64,000 nt of DNA from assembly GCF_963576675.1 (NCBI RefSeq), contig NC_088913.1, positions 88,845,001 through 88,909,000 on the forward strand, given 5' to 3'. The notes under the pieces are model-generated. The model did not search any database and was not told where the DNA came from. It saw nothing but the letters and a program-made list of their open reading frames with translations. Origin of the DNA: Euphorbia lathyris. Its lineage: Eukaryota > Streptophyta > Magnoliopsida > Malpighiales > Euphorbiaceae. The translations under genes and the position numbers were made by a program. Below, one piece after another: positions 11,465 through 23,078 of this stretch (the first letter of the stretch is position 1; the number at the start of each line of letters is the position of its first letter).

Positions 11465-11659
11465 TGTCGCGACCGAGAATCGCCATTCTCAGTCGCGACA
11501 CGGGCGTATATTAGATATATATTCTTGTTTTCTCCTTCCGTTCATGCACCATTGCTGAATATTTCGAAAAATTAAGATCCTTCATGTTCAAATGGTGTGA
11601 ATTTACACCTTTTTAATCCCAACAGACACATTGATTTATCCTGGATTAATTATAAATAA
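11465..11659 (+). promoter_or_regulatory. internal dyad plus TATA box upstream of ORF at 11789
   Basis: An inverted repeat TGTCGCGACCGAGAAT (11465-11480) / ATTCTCAGTCGCGACA (11485-11500), 15 of 16 paired, is followed by TATAAATAA at 11651-11659 and a pyrimidine-rich leader before the ATG at 11789. Same dyad family and same order as in this element's LTR. Promoter function is inferred. Confidence 0.5.
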
Positions 11660-11788
11660 TTAGAGAGGATCAGAACTCTTTTACTTCCCATTTCGTTTCA
11701 TCTCTATCAGACCATTCTGATTTCTTCTCAATTATTCAAACCTTTTCCAAAAAGTTACATACACAATTTTTTTCTTTATTCACCAAAC

Positions 11789-12200
11789 ATGATGAAGGAA
11801 TATATAGCTTCCGAGTTTGGAGAATCATTTCTTATTTCTAAATAATGATGAAGGAATGTATATGTTAGGAGACATATTTCAAGGCAACACCATTCATTCC
11901 TCAAAAATCTTAATGGAGGGATTAGTTGCCGCTTCATGTTCCATGGACAGAAAAATTGGATACGGGAATATAATATGTGAAATTATTTTAGGAACCAAAC
12001 ACATTATTTCGGTTTCATGGACTGATAAAGAACCATTCTCTATCATTGACTATGAATTCCTGAGGGATTTTTCTAGAGAATTTTCCGAGTTGGCCCACGA
12101 TTTCTTTCCGCGGAAGAAACACAGATCTTCGTGCAAGCAAAAATTGATCGTTATCCGGGCTATGCGTATCCCAATTCAAAGGGATGAGAATTTAGTTTAA
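11789..12200 (+). pseudogene. unidentified internal ORF of the Athila-like element, frameshifted
   Basis: An ATG at 11789 opens a short frame that stops after 18 codons; a 1-base shift puts the reading into a frame open from about 11817 to 12200. That frame has mixed composition with SWTDKEPFSIIDYEFLRDF and a basic C-terminal stretch. I do not recognise a family. Its position, downstream of a dyad and TATA box, parallels the ATHILA ORF-1-like gene at 53981-55216, so an accessory-protein origin is likely, but similarity is not clear by eye. Confidence 0.4.
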
Positions 12201-13200
12201 TTTGTTTTGTTCTGTTTAATTTTACTTTGTGTGTATAGTTTGTGCATAGGTTTGTTTTCATTTTTATATATGTCTGTTCTTTGTGTTATTATGTTTATAT
12301 GTTTTATATTTTTAATCAAGTTTGATTCTTTGGTTATTTTTTATTAGTAAATGTTAACTGTGCAAGTTATTAGAATTAATATGTATATAATATTAAAATG
12401 AATCTGTATAACCTACAAACATGAATGTGTATATGATGTTAAAATGAATCTGTATACCATTTCATTAATCTGTATAAGATTCGATGTTTCAAGTTTCATA
12501 TGAATACATGATTAATAATTTGATTTGTTTAATTTTCATTTGTTTGTTTTTATATATAGGTTTATTTTTAATCTTTCTTGTACATATGTTAATATTCATT
12601 TATGTAAATATGTGTTATGCAATAAAACTTCGTTTCATTTCATCCTTTTAATTTTTCGTTCTCATTTTTGTCTGTTCAGATTTATACACTGTTCGCACAT
12701 GAATCTGTATGAATCACTCTAATGCTAATAAGTTATAATCATTATTAACTATTGAACATGATAATCAATTTTCATTTTCATATAATTATGAACTTATGAA
12801 CTTTTATCGTGTTGATTGTTTCATATATCAGTATGAACTTATTATAATAAAGCATACAATTTTTCATATGAATCTGTATCCGTTAGAATACGGTTAATGT
12901 TTAAGGTTAATGTTTCATTATTTGAATGCTGATTTAATTTGAATAAGGTTCATGTTTAAGTTTTAAGCATGAATAAATACCTACATAAATTTACATTCAT
13001 TATCGTTTAGAATATTAATTTACCTTATGTGAATTAATGAACATTGATTCTACATTAACTCTGTTTAAGGAATTTATTTATTTGATTACTCCAATTTACT
13101 AAGGATAAACCTTTGGTTTACCTTGAATTTAATGTTTTGATTTGTGTTTTTCAGTTTCAGGTATATATTTACTTAATTATAAGACATCTTTGCCTAGAAA
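12201..13200 (+). other. AT-rich non-coding segment
   Basis: Contains several scattered copies of GAATCTGTAT and GTTTAAGG-like words between about 12350 and 12900. No gene seen. Confidence 0.5.
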
Positions 13201-13249
13201 AATTGCACAAACGGAGTTTTTACGCACATTTTGTTGCTGCCAGGTGCAG

Positions 13250-13470
13250 ATTCTCGATCGAGAATAGACAATTTTCGGTAACTTCAGCGAAAACACAAGT
13301 TTTTAGAAGGAAATTCCTCCCTGGAAACACCATGTCGCGACCAAGAATCTGGATTCTCGGTCACGACATGCGACCTGTAGGCAGGGGTTTGGCTCGAATT
13401 TGAACAAATTTTAACCTTTTTCCTATTCCTCCACTAATTCCTAACGCATATACTCATACCTATATATACA
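13250..13470 (+). promoter_or_regulatory. second internal dyad pair plus TATA box
   Basis: A perfect palindrome ATTCTCGATCGAGAAT (13250-13265) and an inverted repeat TGTCGCGACCAAGAAT (13333-13348) / ATTCTCGGTCACGACA (13353-13368) precede CTATATATA at about 13460, then a CT/CA-rich leader to the ATG at 13619. This is the third use of the same two dyads upstream of a TATA box in one element. Confidence 0.5.
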
Positions 13471-13618
13471 TATCCCTTACACAAACCTAACATCACCTTC
13501 CATTTTACCCAAATTACACACTCCATAACCTACTCCTCTATTTTTATATCTCGCCTAAACATCAGCAGGTTACTCACAAGGTTTCCTCTACATCTAATAA
13601 ATTGTTTGCATGTTGAAT

Positions 13619-14080
13619 ATGGATCCACTCAGCATTATTTCAGATTAGGACGGGCAGCGGTACAAGCACTTTTATGAACATAACACAATTATTGACTTTA
13701 CGGTTACTCTTTCCTATGCTCTAGAGAATGAGAGGATTACATTTAGGGATTTAGGTTAATTTTATGAAGTTGGGGATGACGCGATGAGTGTTTAGTTTGG
13801 ATATCATACAAGACAATTTATTATTAGACCCATAAATTTTCAAACCAATCCGGTTTGGACATAAATTGCATAGTTTGGATGAAAATAATTTCAAGTACAC
13901 TTTTAGCAAGCTCATTAAGGATAATCGTAATTTCTATTTCCATAAATTTTTTTTATCCTATTTTCTTTTAGGGCATGCTATAACGGTAAAGGATTTAAAG
14001 TCATGATTTATTTGTTCATTTTGGATTACATCTTGAAGGATTTTGTGGTAGCTTAAATTGGATTACTTTTTGACAATTAA
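13619..14080 (+). pseudogene. decayed accessory ORF of the Athila-like element
   Basis: From ATG 13619 one frame reads protein-like sequence (RYKHFYEHNTIIDFTVTLS, then ENERITFRDLG) but is broken by several stops (first at codon 10), and later by a frame change. Short segments such as NFYFHKFFLSYFLLGHA recall the helix-rich middle of ATHILA ORF-1-type proteins. Assignment is tentative; the strongest argument is its promoter context. Confidence 0.4.
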
Positions 14081-14224
14081 GTCCATGTTTCCATTTTCAA
14101 CTACTAAGCAAATTACTATGCGTACTTGGATTACAGGTTTTGTTTTGGATGCTACGAGTATTATGGAGTCGTTTTCAATCACTTACTCCTCATTATTTTT
14201 CGATGTTGGATTACTACTCCTCCG

Positions 14225-15830
14225 GCATAGGCATTGACTTCGGCTAGTGCATTCTACCTTTATTGTGCATCTTTTCTTATATTGGTCCGGGCGGAGAAAG
14301 ACACGATGGACATACAGGACACGGCTAGTGCATTCCGCCTTTGTTGTGCACTAGCAAAAAAATTCATGGCTAAGATTAAAAGTTGTAGGGATAATTTGTT
14401 AGCGAGAGATATGAGATAATTTGTTCCAAGATTGAACTATAGATTTTTACGAAATTACTATGTAACGGGTGGCTCACATTTTCCATTTTTTTATAAATTT
14501 AAATTTAATATATATGAAATATAATTAAATCTTGAGTCAACAAGAAGAAACAATTTAAAATCAAACTTTTTAGCAATTTACAGAAACGAGATAATTAATT
14601 TCTATATTATTTTATAGATTAGTAGTCTTACATTACTAAAAATTTAAAAAACTGGTTTCACTGTTATTTAATTGTCAAATTGAAGATTTGTTATTAGCAT
14701 TCTAACATTTTTTTTTATATAATTATGTTAGTAACATATTAAATATATTCGAGATAATTGATGTCTGGAATGACTGAACTGACAGTTAAATAAGAGTCAA
14801 AACAATATTTTCCAATTTTTAGTGACATTACGTTTAAATTTATACTATTTCGTACATTGGAGCTAAATAATAACTTTCCAAAATTAAATTTTTTTAGAAA
14901 AATTATTATTTGTTTTTATTATGAAAAACATAGTTAATCTATCGGTTTCTTTTTAAAAATCCGGTAGAAAAACTACCGATCTCGTCAATGAAAAAGTTAC
15001 AATTTTTTTTCGTGAGTAGTAGTTAATCTACCGATAGAACTTGTTCCCTTTTAAAAGTTTTAATGAACTAATTACATTCAATAATCTCTTTTACAATTAA
15101 TAACCTAAATTCTTTTTTTTTACATGTGTTTCTCTTATCATTGACTCTTTCATATCTTTGACTATTTTTTTTCATTTTTAAGCCAAAAAAAAAAACATGT
15201 TAGTTTTCATTAAAGTATACTAAGATATAGAATGAAATGTTTTTCAAGATAGAAAAATAAAACAGTATATCAAGTAAAATAGAAATGACTAATAGATTAT
15301 TTGATGAAATTTCAGAATTTATTTATAGATGTCCACAGATTACTAAGTCCGGTCTTAAGCCTTAGTTAACGACATGATGATAATTTTCAGTAAAATCAAT
15401 TTGTTGTAGTCAACATATAAATTTGGAGGTTAGACGAACTTATAAATTTCCAAGACTCTCAATTCTAAGCGTCTTAATAAACGTCCTCGCATCTTCCACT
15501 TAGTCACGTACTCCATGAACTCAACACGGAGTGAGTACTGGATTTAAAACAAAAATAAAAAAAGATTAGTTGAAATTTACCTTATACTATCAAGTAATTA
15601 ACAAAACTAAATCTCCTCTAAATCTCCGTCAGTTTGTGTTTCTTTTTCCTCGTCGTTCGGTTCTAGCTCCTAAATGTTCAAGCTCTCTCACTTAATTTTT
15701 TTTTTTTTAAGATTGGAAGAAAATCCTAAATGAGAGAGGAGAGGTTGAAAGAATTGAAGTTATGAAAAAAAGAAGACGAAATTATGAACAAAAAAGAGTT
15801 TTAAGCTCTGAGGGAAATATTTAGAAAATA
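14225..15830 (-). pseudogene. fragment of an unidentified host gene (copy 1 of a paralogous pair)
   Basis: Segments at 14225-14375 and 15300-15820 match segments at 43010-43310 and 43400-44730 in the same order. On the minus strand a putative exon at about 15440-15535 is bounded by an AAATCCAG acceptor and encodes VEFMEYVTKWKMRGR; its donor GT is mutated to AT here but intact (GTAAGT) in the other copy. A last-exon-like frame at about 14250 starts NALAEVNA. Protein family not recognised. Copy 1 holds the empty site (ACTCCATG, 15510-15517) for a hAT insertion in copy 2. Confidence 0.35.
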
Positions 15831-16029
15831 TTTGAACTCGGATGAATCCTTATGAGCCACTATTCCTCTGCTATGAATGCTGCTTAAAAAGTAGTCATTA
15901 CCATTTATTATAGGGTAAAATACATTTATGGCCATTGAACGTTACACATTTTAATATTGTTTCTATTAAACTTCAATTTTTAACAATATGGCTACTGAAC
16001 TTTTACATTGGTCATTTAATTTTAGGGAT

Positions 16030-17085
16030 AACCGGTACTGTATCCGTGGATACCCTACGCTACCACATTCTAATGGGAGACAATGGGGCCTCAGACCCCT
16101 CGGGCCGCCGGAACCACCATGTCCACGAGTAGTTTCGGCCCCCTGTTTCCAAAAATTTGAGGCTATGATGGTCCCGGCCTCCCTGTTTCCAAGAAATTTT
16201 GATCGGGTATTGAATATTAACACCCGAAAATTGGCTCAACTTCTATTATGCTCTCTCTAAATCCAAAATTCCAATTTTTTTATTGCCTGTTAGACCCTTG
16301 AAATCCAAAATTCTAATTTTTTTTTTTACCTCTTAGGCTTCATTGAATCCAAATTTATATATATATATATATATATTTTCCTATTAGGCCCTTCTTAAAT
16401 ACAAATTTCTAAATTTTTTGGTATATTAGACCCTCCTCCCTAAATCCGATTTTTCTATTAGACACAAAAAATTTTACATGTTAAGAATGTTAAACACAAT
16501 ATAGCTTAATTTTGAAAAGCTTTACATTGGTACTTAAAAATTGGTTCTTGACCACTCAGATTATAAAACGCGGAAAAAAAAGTGAACAAGTTCGATTCAG
16601 AAAAAAAAAAAAAATAAACACCACGTGTAAAATCGGCCCCTCAACCGAACAATCCTCCGGTATTCGCCACCGTAAAAGGGTATGCGATCGAAACCATTAC
16701 CCATTAGAGTAATCGAATGGGTATGGTAATACCCCTAAGATACCCGGTACCCGTTACTTATCATAACTCGGGTATATATTAATAAATATTATTATTTTTT
16801 AGATTTGAGATTTGAATCTCCAACATTTTTTTCTTCAACCATTTAGTGATACAATTAGGTTACTTTATTCTTATTGGTTAAGGTTGAATTGTTGAATTTT
16901 TAGATTTATGATTGATTAAATTTATATGTTGTTAAATTTGAAATATTTTTTTTGTTTTATTTATTATTCTTAAAATGTAAAGGTAAGGGTAAGGGGTACT
17001 CGCGAATTAAATGGGACGGATATGGGATGGAAACAGTATACCTGTTAGGATAATGAGATGGGTACGTGTAATTAAAAACAAATAG
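16030..17085. other. unclassified insert with GC-rich end
   Basis: Not shared with the related element at 41.4 kb, so probably inserted or captured. The left 200 bases are GC-rich with two copies of CCCTGTTTCCAA(A/G)AAATTT; the right part has repeated GGGTA/TACCC words (16680-17050). No terminal repeats or domain found. Confidence 0.35.
16258..16465. repeat. degenerate tandem repeat, about 45-60 bp unit
   Basis: Four to five decayed units built on TTAGACCC(T)...AAATCCAAAATTCTAATTTT, with a (TA)n tract at about 16358-16375 inside one unit. Confidence 0.6.
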
Positions 17086-17225
17086 GGAAAATATTCAAGA
17101 ATTAAAGTTGTTCAGAACCACATTCACCATAAAACCACATTTTTTATTTTCTAAAATCACTTTCTCTCCTAACTAAACAACACCTAAATGACTCCAAAAC
17201 GAAATATCATTAACTCTTCAAACTT

Positions 17226-18775
17226 AGGTAAATTACATACGTGGTGTACAACCTTTACCCCAAATCACACTTTGGTGTACAACCAAAATTTTATCACACT
17301 AAACCGTACGAACTTCAAGTGACCTCCCACTAAAGTGTACGGCCGGTTTTTATGACCGGTCAGCGCTGGTCAACTATGCCACATCATCATTTTTCAATTG
17401 TAAAATTAAAAAAACTGGGACCCACTTTTATGGAATGACTAATATAACCTTATCTCTTATAAAATTACTAAAATACCCTCATCTTCTTCCTTCATCCCTC
17501 TCCCTCATTTCTCTCTCTACATCTTCTCTCTCACTCCTCTCTCTACCATTGCTAAACCGTTATTTTCTACATTAATAAGATTTTAAAACTTTTTTGTTTA
17601 ATTGTTATACAAATTTGTGTAATTTCATAGTTTATAAATCAATAATTGAAAAATCTCAATAAAAATACAGGAAAAAAGCAAAAAAGAAAAAACAGCATTC
17701 TAACATGTCCACAATCGAAATAATAAAAAAAAAATTCTTTCTCATTCAGTAAACATGAGTTTCTTTTATTTTGTTGTTTTATTTATTTATTAAATTAGAT
17801 AATATTATAATAGTAAGAGAACTCCTCCTTCCCGTTTGGAATGGGGAAAATAACCCTAGCCTGCGCCTGATCCTTTTCTCCAGCGCTGTTCCTCCAGCGG
17901 CGGCTCTGCCTCCAGCGGTGTCTGCCCCTCTTGTCTTCCACCAGCGCCGCCGTTGGCTCTGAAAGTTTCTTGAAAGGATTGATTGGTGGTTGCCCAAGCG
18001 TGGCCGCCGACGAATCACGATCTCGCATACCTTCACCGGCCTGCGATCTTCTTTCTGATCGGAGAAGGAGACCAAAACTTAAGCTGTGGATGCGATTTTG
18101 AGTAGCCTTTGGACCTACATCGACCGATCTGATCCTGTTGCTGCTTTCAGACTCATTGGAGAGGAAATCTCTGCCTTCTCAATTTTGAATTTATTTGACA
18201 CTGATTCTTAATTAATTGAATAATAAAAGAAATTGAATTTAATTGACACAGATTAATATTTGACCATATATTAAATTATTAATCCTCCTGATTTGGTTTC
18301 GACTTCTGATGTTGGAATTGTATATCAATTAAAAGAGTACTAAGAGATAAATGGTAGGGAGAGAAGTGAGAGAAGACATAAAGAGAGAAATGGAAGAGAG
18401 GGATTGAAGCTGCGGCGGCGGCATGTGAAAACCATTAGCAGAAGTGCTGCTGGTGCTGCTGTGGCTGTGTGGTGAAGGGAGGAGAGATTGTGTGCTATTT
18501 AGTTGAAGGAAGAATATAAATGGTATTTTAGTAATTCGATAAGGTTTAAGGTTATATTAGTAATTTCATAAAAAGTGGGTCCTATTTTTTTTAATTCTAC
18601 AACTGAAAAATGTTGACGTGGCATAGTTGACCAGCATTGACCGGTCATAAAAACCGGCTGTACACTTTAGTGGGAGGTCACATGAAGTTCGTACGGTTTA
18701 GTGTGATAAAATTTTGGTTGTACACCAAAGTGTGATTTGGGGTAAAGGTTGTACACCACGTATGTAATTTACCCC
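17226..18775. mobile_element. Mutator-like element with long TIRs, candidate Pack-MULE
   Basis: Inverted repeats of roughly 250 bp (left from GGTAAATTACATACGTGGTG at 17227, right ending CACGTATGTAATTTACCCC). A 9-bp target duplication TTCAAACTT is at 17217-17225 and 18776-18784 (the match extends to 10 bp). Long TIRs and a 9-bp duplication are Mutator hallmarks. No transposase; the interior is a GC-rich block unlike its surroundings, suggesting captured host sequence. Confidence 0.82.
17830..18215 (+). pseudogene. captured host-gene fragment inside the MULE
   Basis: GC content rises sharply against AT-rich TIRs. A frame from about 18100 reads SSLWTYIDRSDPVAAFRLIG and on to a stop near 18210, with codon use typical of a real exon. 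Upstream GC-rich sequence is proline/alanine-rich in one frame and could be 5' UTR or an N-terminus. Source gene not recognised; strand inferred from the better frame. Confidence 0.4.
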
Positions 18776-18959
18776 TTCAAACTTGTTATTTTGAGGCGGT
18801 TAACAGTCGTCTTAAGACAATGAGTAACCACCGATATTAAAAAGTGTCAAATTCAATAACTATACTGTTAAAAATTAAAGTTCTATAACCATAATATTAA
18901 AATGAGTAAAGTTCAGTGGTCATAGGTGAGATTGACCGATTTGTTATAGCGTGAAACAA

Positions 18960-20430
18960 TTTTTATAAACATTTATAAAATGCGAAAAAAATTTACTTTG
19001 TTGATAATATTTGGAGAAACAATAAGATGCCATCAGAATGGAGGAAAAGTATCTTAATCCCTTTGTATAAGAACAAATGCGATGTTCAAGATTGTGTCAA
19101 CTATCGGGGAATCAAATTAATGAGTCACACTATGAAACTTTGGGAGCGAGTGATCGAACAAAGGCTAAGGTCAATGGGGACGGTGAAGATCTCGGAAAAC
19201 CAATTTGACTTTATGCCTGGAAGATCAACTATGGAAGCCATCCATCTAATGGGACAATTAATGTAGCACTATCGAAATAAGAAGAAAGACTTGCATATGG
19301 TTTTCATTGACTTGGAGAAAGCATATGATAAGGTACCAAGGGAAGTACTTTGGTGGGCCTTGGTAAGGAAAGACATTTCGCGGAAATATATTGACATCAT
19401 AAAGGACATGTATGAGGGAGCATGCACGAGTGTACGTACTAGTATTGGGAAGACTGGAGAGTTTCCTATTACGATTGGAGTGCATCAAGATTCCGCACTA
19501 AGCCCATTTCTTTTTGCCATCGTTATGGATGAACTAACAAGTTCACTTCAAGATGGTATACCATGGTGCATGCTGTTTGCAGATGATATTGTGTTGGTTG
19601 ATGAGACGAAAGAAGGAGCGGAGAGGAAGTTGGAACTATGGAGACGAACTCTAAAATCTAGAGGGTTTAAGTTGAGCCGAAGTAAGACAGAATATTTGAA
19701 GTGTAAGTTTAGCGGCCATAGGAGTAGGGAGGTAGGGACAATCACCATAGATTGGAGAGTGGTTCAGGCCTCAGATTGCATCCGGTATTTAGGATCTATT
19801 ATCCAAACGGATGGAAAAGTAGATGGAGATGTTGCTCATAGGATTAAAGCTGGTTGGTCGAAGTGGAAGAGTGCTACAGGTTTCCTTTGTGACCCCGGCA
19901 TGCCTAATAGATTGAAGGAAAAATTATACCGGACGACAATTAGACCAACATTGTTATATGGTACGGAGTGTTGGGCAGTGAAACACTGCCACATCCATAA
20001 GATGTCGGTGGCGGAGATTCGTATGTTGAGATGGATGTGTGGTCATACGAGAAAGGATCGGGTGAGTAATGAAATAATTAGGATAAAAGTAGGGGTCACA
20101 TCTATTGAGAATAAAATGAGAGAAAACTAACTAAGTTGGTTTGGCCATGTGAGACGTAGAGCGCTTGATGCGCCGGTTAGGAGAACCGAAGAGTGGCAAA
20201 GGGATGTAGTGGTGAGGGGTAGGGAAAGACCTAAGCAAACTTGGAGAAGGGTGATCGGGAGTGATATGAGTTTACTGGGAATTGAGAAAAATATGGTAGT
20301 GGATAGGACGGAGTGGAGGGAGCGAATTTGTATCGCTGACACGACTTGATTTCACAGTTTTATATGATGGTTCATGTTAGCCGACTCCGAATCATTTCGG
20401 GACTAAGGCTTTGTTGTTGTTGTTGTTGTA
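18960..20430 (+). mobile_element. RTE-type LINE, 5' truncated
   Basis: Starts within the reverse transcriptase (IWRNNKMPSEW) and ends with GGGACTAAGGC followed by a (TTG)n tail at 20411-20429, the characteristic plant RTE 3' end. Truncation at the 5' side is typical of LINE insertion. Confidence 0.92.
19000..20349 (+). pseudogene. RTE reverse transcriptase C-terminal part
   Basis: One frame runs through three segments separated by in-frame stops at 19264 (TAG) and 20128 (TAA). Landmarks in order: [34 protein letters not shown] (first catalytic Asp), [24 protein letters not shown] (catalytic pair), then the thumb/C-terminal GTECWAVK and RMLRWMCG. The C-terminus reaches the normal end just before the (TTG)n tail. 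The upstream endonuclease is absent. Inactive, only two stops, so relatively young. Confidence 0.9.
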
Positions 20431-21180
20431 TTATAAAATACAGATATTTTATTTCTTATTCTGCACCATTGCATGTCTATTGAATAAAAAAAATCATATT
20501 TTGTTTGTGATTTAGTAATAAAATTAAAGATTAATATTTTTAAATTCGGTGAAATATTTGAATTTTTTATACAATTCGTACAAAACACAGTATATTTTTT
20601 TTAATATTTTTAATTTGTTTTTACATTTAATCATATGTTTGTGATATGTTACTAATTAGTGATAAAATGACGCAAATATAAAGTGTAGTTGACAAACTTT
20701 ATGACCGAGAAGACAGTTTGATGAATTATTTCTTAAATTAACCCAATTTTTTAACGTTAGAGATAAAATAGCTCTTGATTGCCAATGTCAAGAGTAAAAT
20801 TGAACCAGTTTAGACATTAGAGATAAAATTGCTCCTAACTGTAAACGTTAGAGGTATTTTTGCACATTATTCTAATATCATTATCTTTTATTAGACTTAA
20901 TTTTTTTAGTTATTTTATCTATTACATATTTTAGAACATTTTTAGTAGGAATTTTGTCTCTATAATTAGGATTTTTATGATTTAATCCTAGTAAGGGTCC
21001 TGATTTAATATACTATTCATCATGAGTTTCTGCTAATCAAACATGAAAACCGCCTACTAGTTTTATTTTGTAAAGAAATCAGTAGAATAACTACTGATTT
21101 CAAATAAAAAAAAACAACTTATTAATTTTAGTTGAAACCGATAGCTTGTCTACCGGTTTCAGCTATATAGTCTTTTATAC
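20431..21180. other. AT-rich spacer, no gene seen
   Basis: No convincing ORF or repeat beyond short direct words. Confidence 0.5.
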
Positions 21181-21580
21181 GGGGTGTTTGTTAGAAGGGA
21201 GATAAGATGTGAGATAGGGATAAAAAACACAAGATAAGTTATCTCGTGTTTGTTTGTGAGATAGAAGAGTAAGACAGATGAGGGATAAGTCTTTTATCCA
21301 TCAAATCCAATACCCAGGAGGGGGCGGTATAAGGAGGTGGGATAAGCTCCTGCGATTTTAATAGAATGGAAAAGTCCATCTTATCCCTCAAATTAATGTT
21401 ATGTAGTTTAAATAAGGTTAAAATAGTAAAATGTATTATTTTATCCCTATCCATATCCCACATACCAAACATTGAATAATAATTCTCGAATTATATTTTT
21501 ATTCTTATCCCAACCATTTATCCTTGTCCATATCCCAACACTTATCCTTATCCCTATCCTAATAGAATATTAAACGCCCC
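21181..21580. mobile_element. 400-bp MITE with GGGGYGTTT ends
   Basis: Left end GGGGTGTTTGTTAGAAGG and right end ATATTAAACGCCCC are inverted. Both sub-terminal regions are rich in GGGATAAG / CTTATCCC words in opposite orientation, so the ends pair over a long distance. No clear target duplication; superfamily not assigned (hAT- or Harbinger-like). Confidence 0.65.
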
Positions 21581-21960
21581 GATAAGGTTTAGGAAATTTT
21601 AAAAACAAAAACTCATAACTGGTCTCTATATTTTTAATAATTGTAATTTAATTTCAAATTATTAATCTTTAAACTTTATTATTTGATTTTTTTTAGTTTG
21701 TCCGATTTTTTGGGTTGATGCTCGTCAGATACCCTTTAGATAGATTTTCTCCTAATTTTGCTTTAACGACTCGTAATAACCATCCATTTCCCGAATTCTC
21801 AGATTATAACACATCAATTATTTCCATAATTTCAACTATTATTGTTCGGGTTTGTGATTTTGGAAAAAGAATTTTCAGTTTTATCAAAATTATGAAAAAG
21901 ACAAAAAAAAAATCCAAACAGTAATAACTAGTAAAAATGAGTGGTATTTAACCATCCATA
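21581..21960. other. AT-rich spacer
   Basis: A 69-codon plus-strand frame at 21715 shows no domain; not called as a gene. Confidence 0.5.
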
Positions 21961-21962
21961 TA

Positions 21963-22223
21963 CTTCGTCCGGTCCACAATAGAAGTCTTTTAAGGTTAAT
22001 GCACACTAATTAAAAAATGCAATTAATTTTAAGTAAAAGACTTTGTTACCCTTGTAATAATTGCATCCACTGGTAACTTTATCTATTCCCAAGATAAAAA
22101 GCCAATTTAAATAGGGGTATGGTTGGTAAAAGTAAATTAATGTGTATAAATTTAAACAAAATGTCATGTATTGTGGAATAAAAAAAACTTTCTAGAAAGA
22201 CTTCTATTATAGACTGGAGGAAG
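21963..22223. mobile_element. Stowaway-like MITE
   Basis: Left CTTCGTCCGGTCCACAATAG and right CTATTATAGACTGGAGGAAG are inverted, matching the Stowaway pattern (CTNCCTCCGT... ATAGA). TA dinucleotides flank it at 21961 and 22224, the Tc1/mariner target duplication. About 261 bp, no ORF. Confidence 0.8.
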
Positions 22224-23078
22224 TAATTAACTACCCGTTTAAAAAAAGAAATTATTAATTTTAGTTAAAAACGATAGCTACAATAAAAGAGGAAGGGAAG
22301 TGGAGGGTGGGAGTGATTCGGACAGAGATATGAAGTAGTATTGGGAATTGAGGGTGTAGTTGATATTGAGTGGCAGAGGGTAGGCTGCGAAAAGGTATAG
22401 AGAGAGGGTGAGCTTGAGTGTTCGGAAAGCAATTGAGGGCTGTCATTTGTGTAGGTGGCGGGTAGGTCTAGAGACATGGGATGTGTAGATAAGAGCGGAT
22501 CCTGATATTTTAGAAATCCGGGAGCGACTTATCAAATGAGACCCTATTAAATAACTGGAAATAAAAAATAAGTAGAAAAGTCAATTGTATAAAAGAATAT
22601 TACTTAAAAATAACACTTTTCTTGTTAAATTTAACAAAATATCTAATAAAAACATTTTATATTTCTTTAAGTACCTAATTTCTTATACAAAATGATGTCT
22701 ATGAGTATTTCTAGAAGTAAATTTCTTAAATTTAATAAATTATGAAATAGTTCTAATAGATTGAATGCCCTTTATGATACAAAACATGATAACAGAAAAA
22801 TGAAAAACCAAATTTGAAAAGCACATCATTTAATGAGGTTTAGCGCTTAAGTTCTTGAAATTGGAAGATTTTGATAAGTTTTTTCCAAATTGTTTTTGAA
22901 GACCGAGTAAATCAGAATCTGATAGAGTTTTTCATAGACAAAAAAAAGGCTATTAGTAACTGGAAGTTTCACACTGAGTTGATTAGAAAACAAAATTGAT
23001 TATATAGCTGATGAATTGAGAAGATGAACCGAGGATGTAGGATAATATTACTGTTTAATATTCTTTGGGATTGGAGTG

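Larger units (their letters stand above)
8545..14080 (+). mobile_element. Athila-like Ty3/gypsy element, degenerate, no 3' LTR seen
   Basis: Starts with a long LTR inserted in the LINE, followed by a TGGCGCCGTTGCCGGGGA primer site and a gag-like ATG (about 10082) that stops quickly. No protease, reverse transcriptase or integrase is recognisable, so it is a non-autonomous or heavily deleted copy. Two decayed internal ORFs (11789 and 13619) each sit behind a dyad and a TATA box. The right-hand LTR is not in the window or has been lost, so the end coordinate is only the end of the last decayed ORF. Confidence 0.6.
15913..18937. mobile_element. TIR element of the GGGTAAATTAC type, split by later insertions
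   Basis: The left end (TAGGGTAAAATACATTTATG, 15912) and right end (GTTCAGTGGTCATAGGTGAG, near 18930) mirror the two ends of the smaller element at 41431-41972, and internal sequence at 17088-17225 plus 18785-18937 matches its middle. It is interrupted by an unclassified block (about 16030-17085) and by the MULE at 17226-18775. Confidence 0.55.

Noticed and set aside
11817..11819. Start codon for the 127-codon frame
   Set aside because: The frame begins with TTG there; the real ATG (11789) is in another frame, so the ORF is called a frameshifted pseudogene rather than a CDS.
8545..14080. Endogenous pararetrovirus or other viral insertion
   Set aside because: LTRs, primer sites and gag types throughout are those of Athila, Tat and copia retrotransposons; no movement protein, coat protein or viral RT type was seen.
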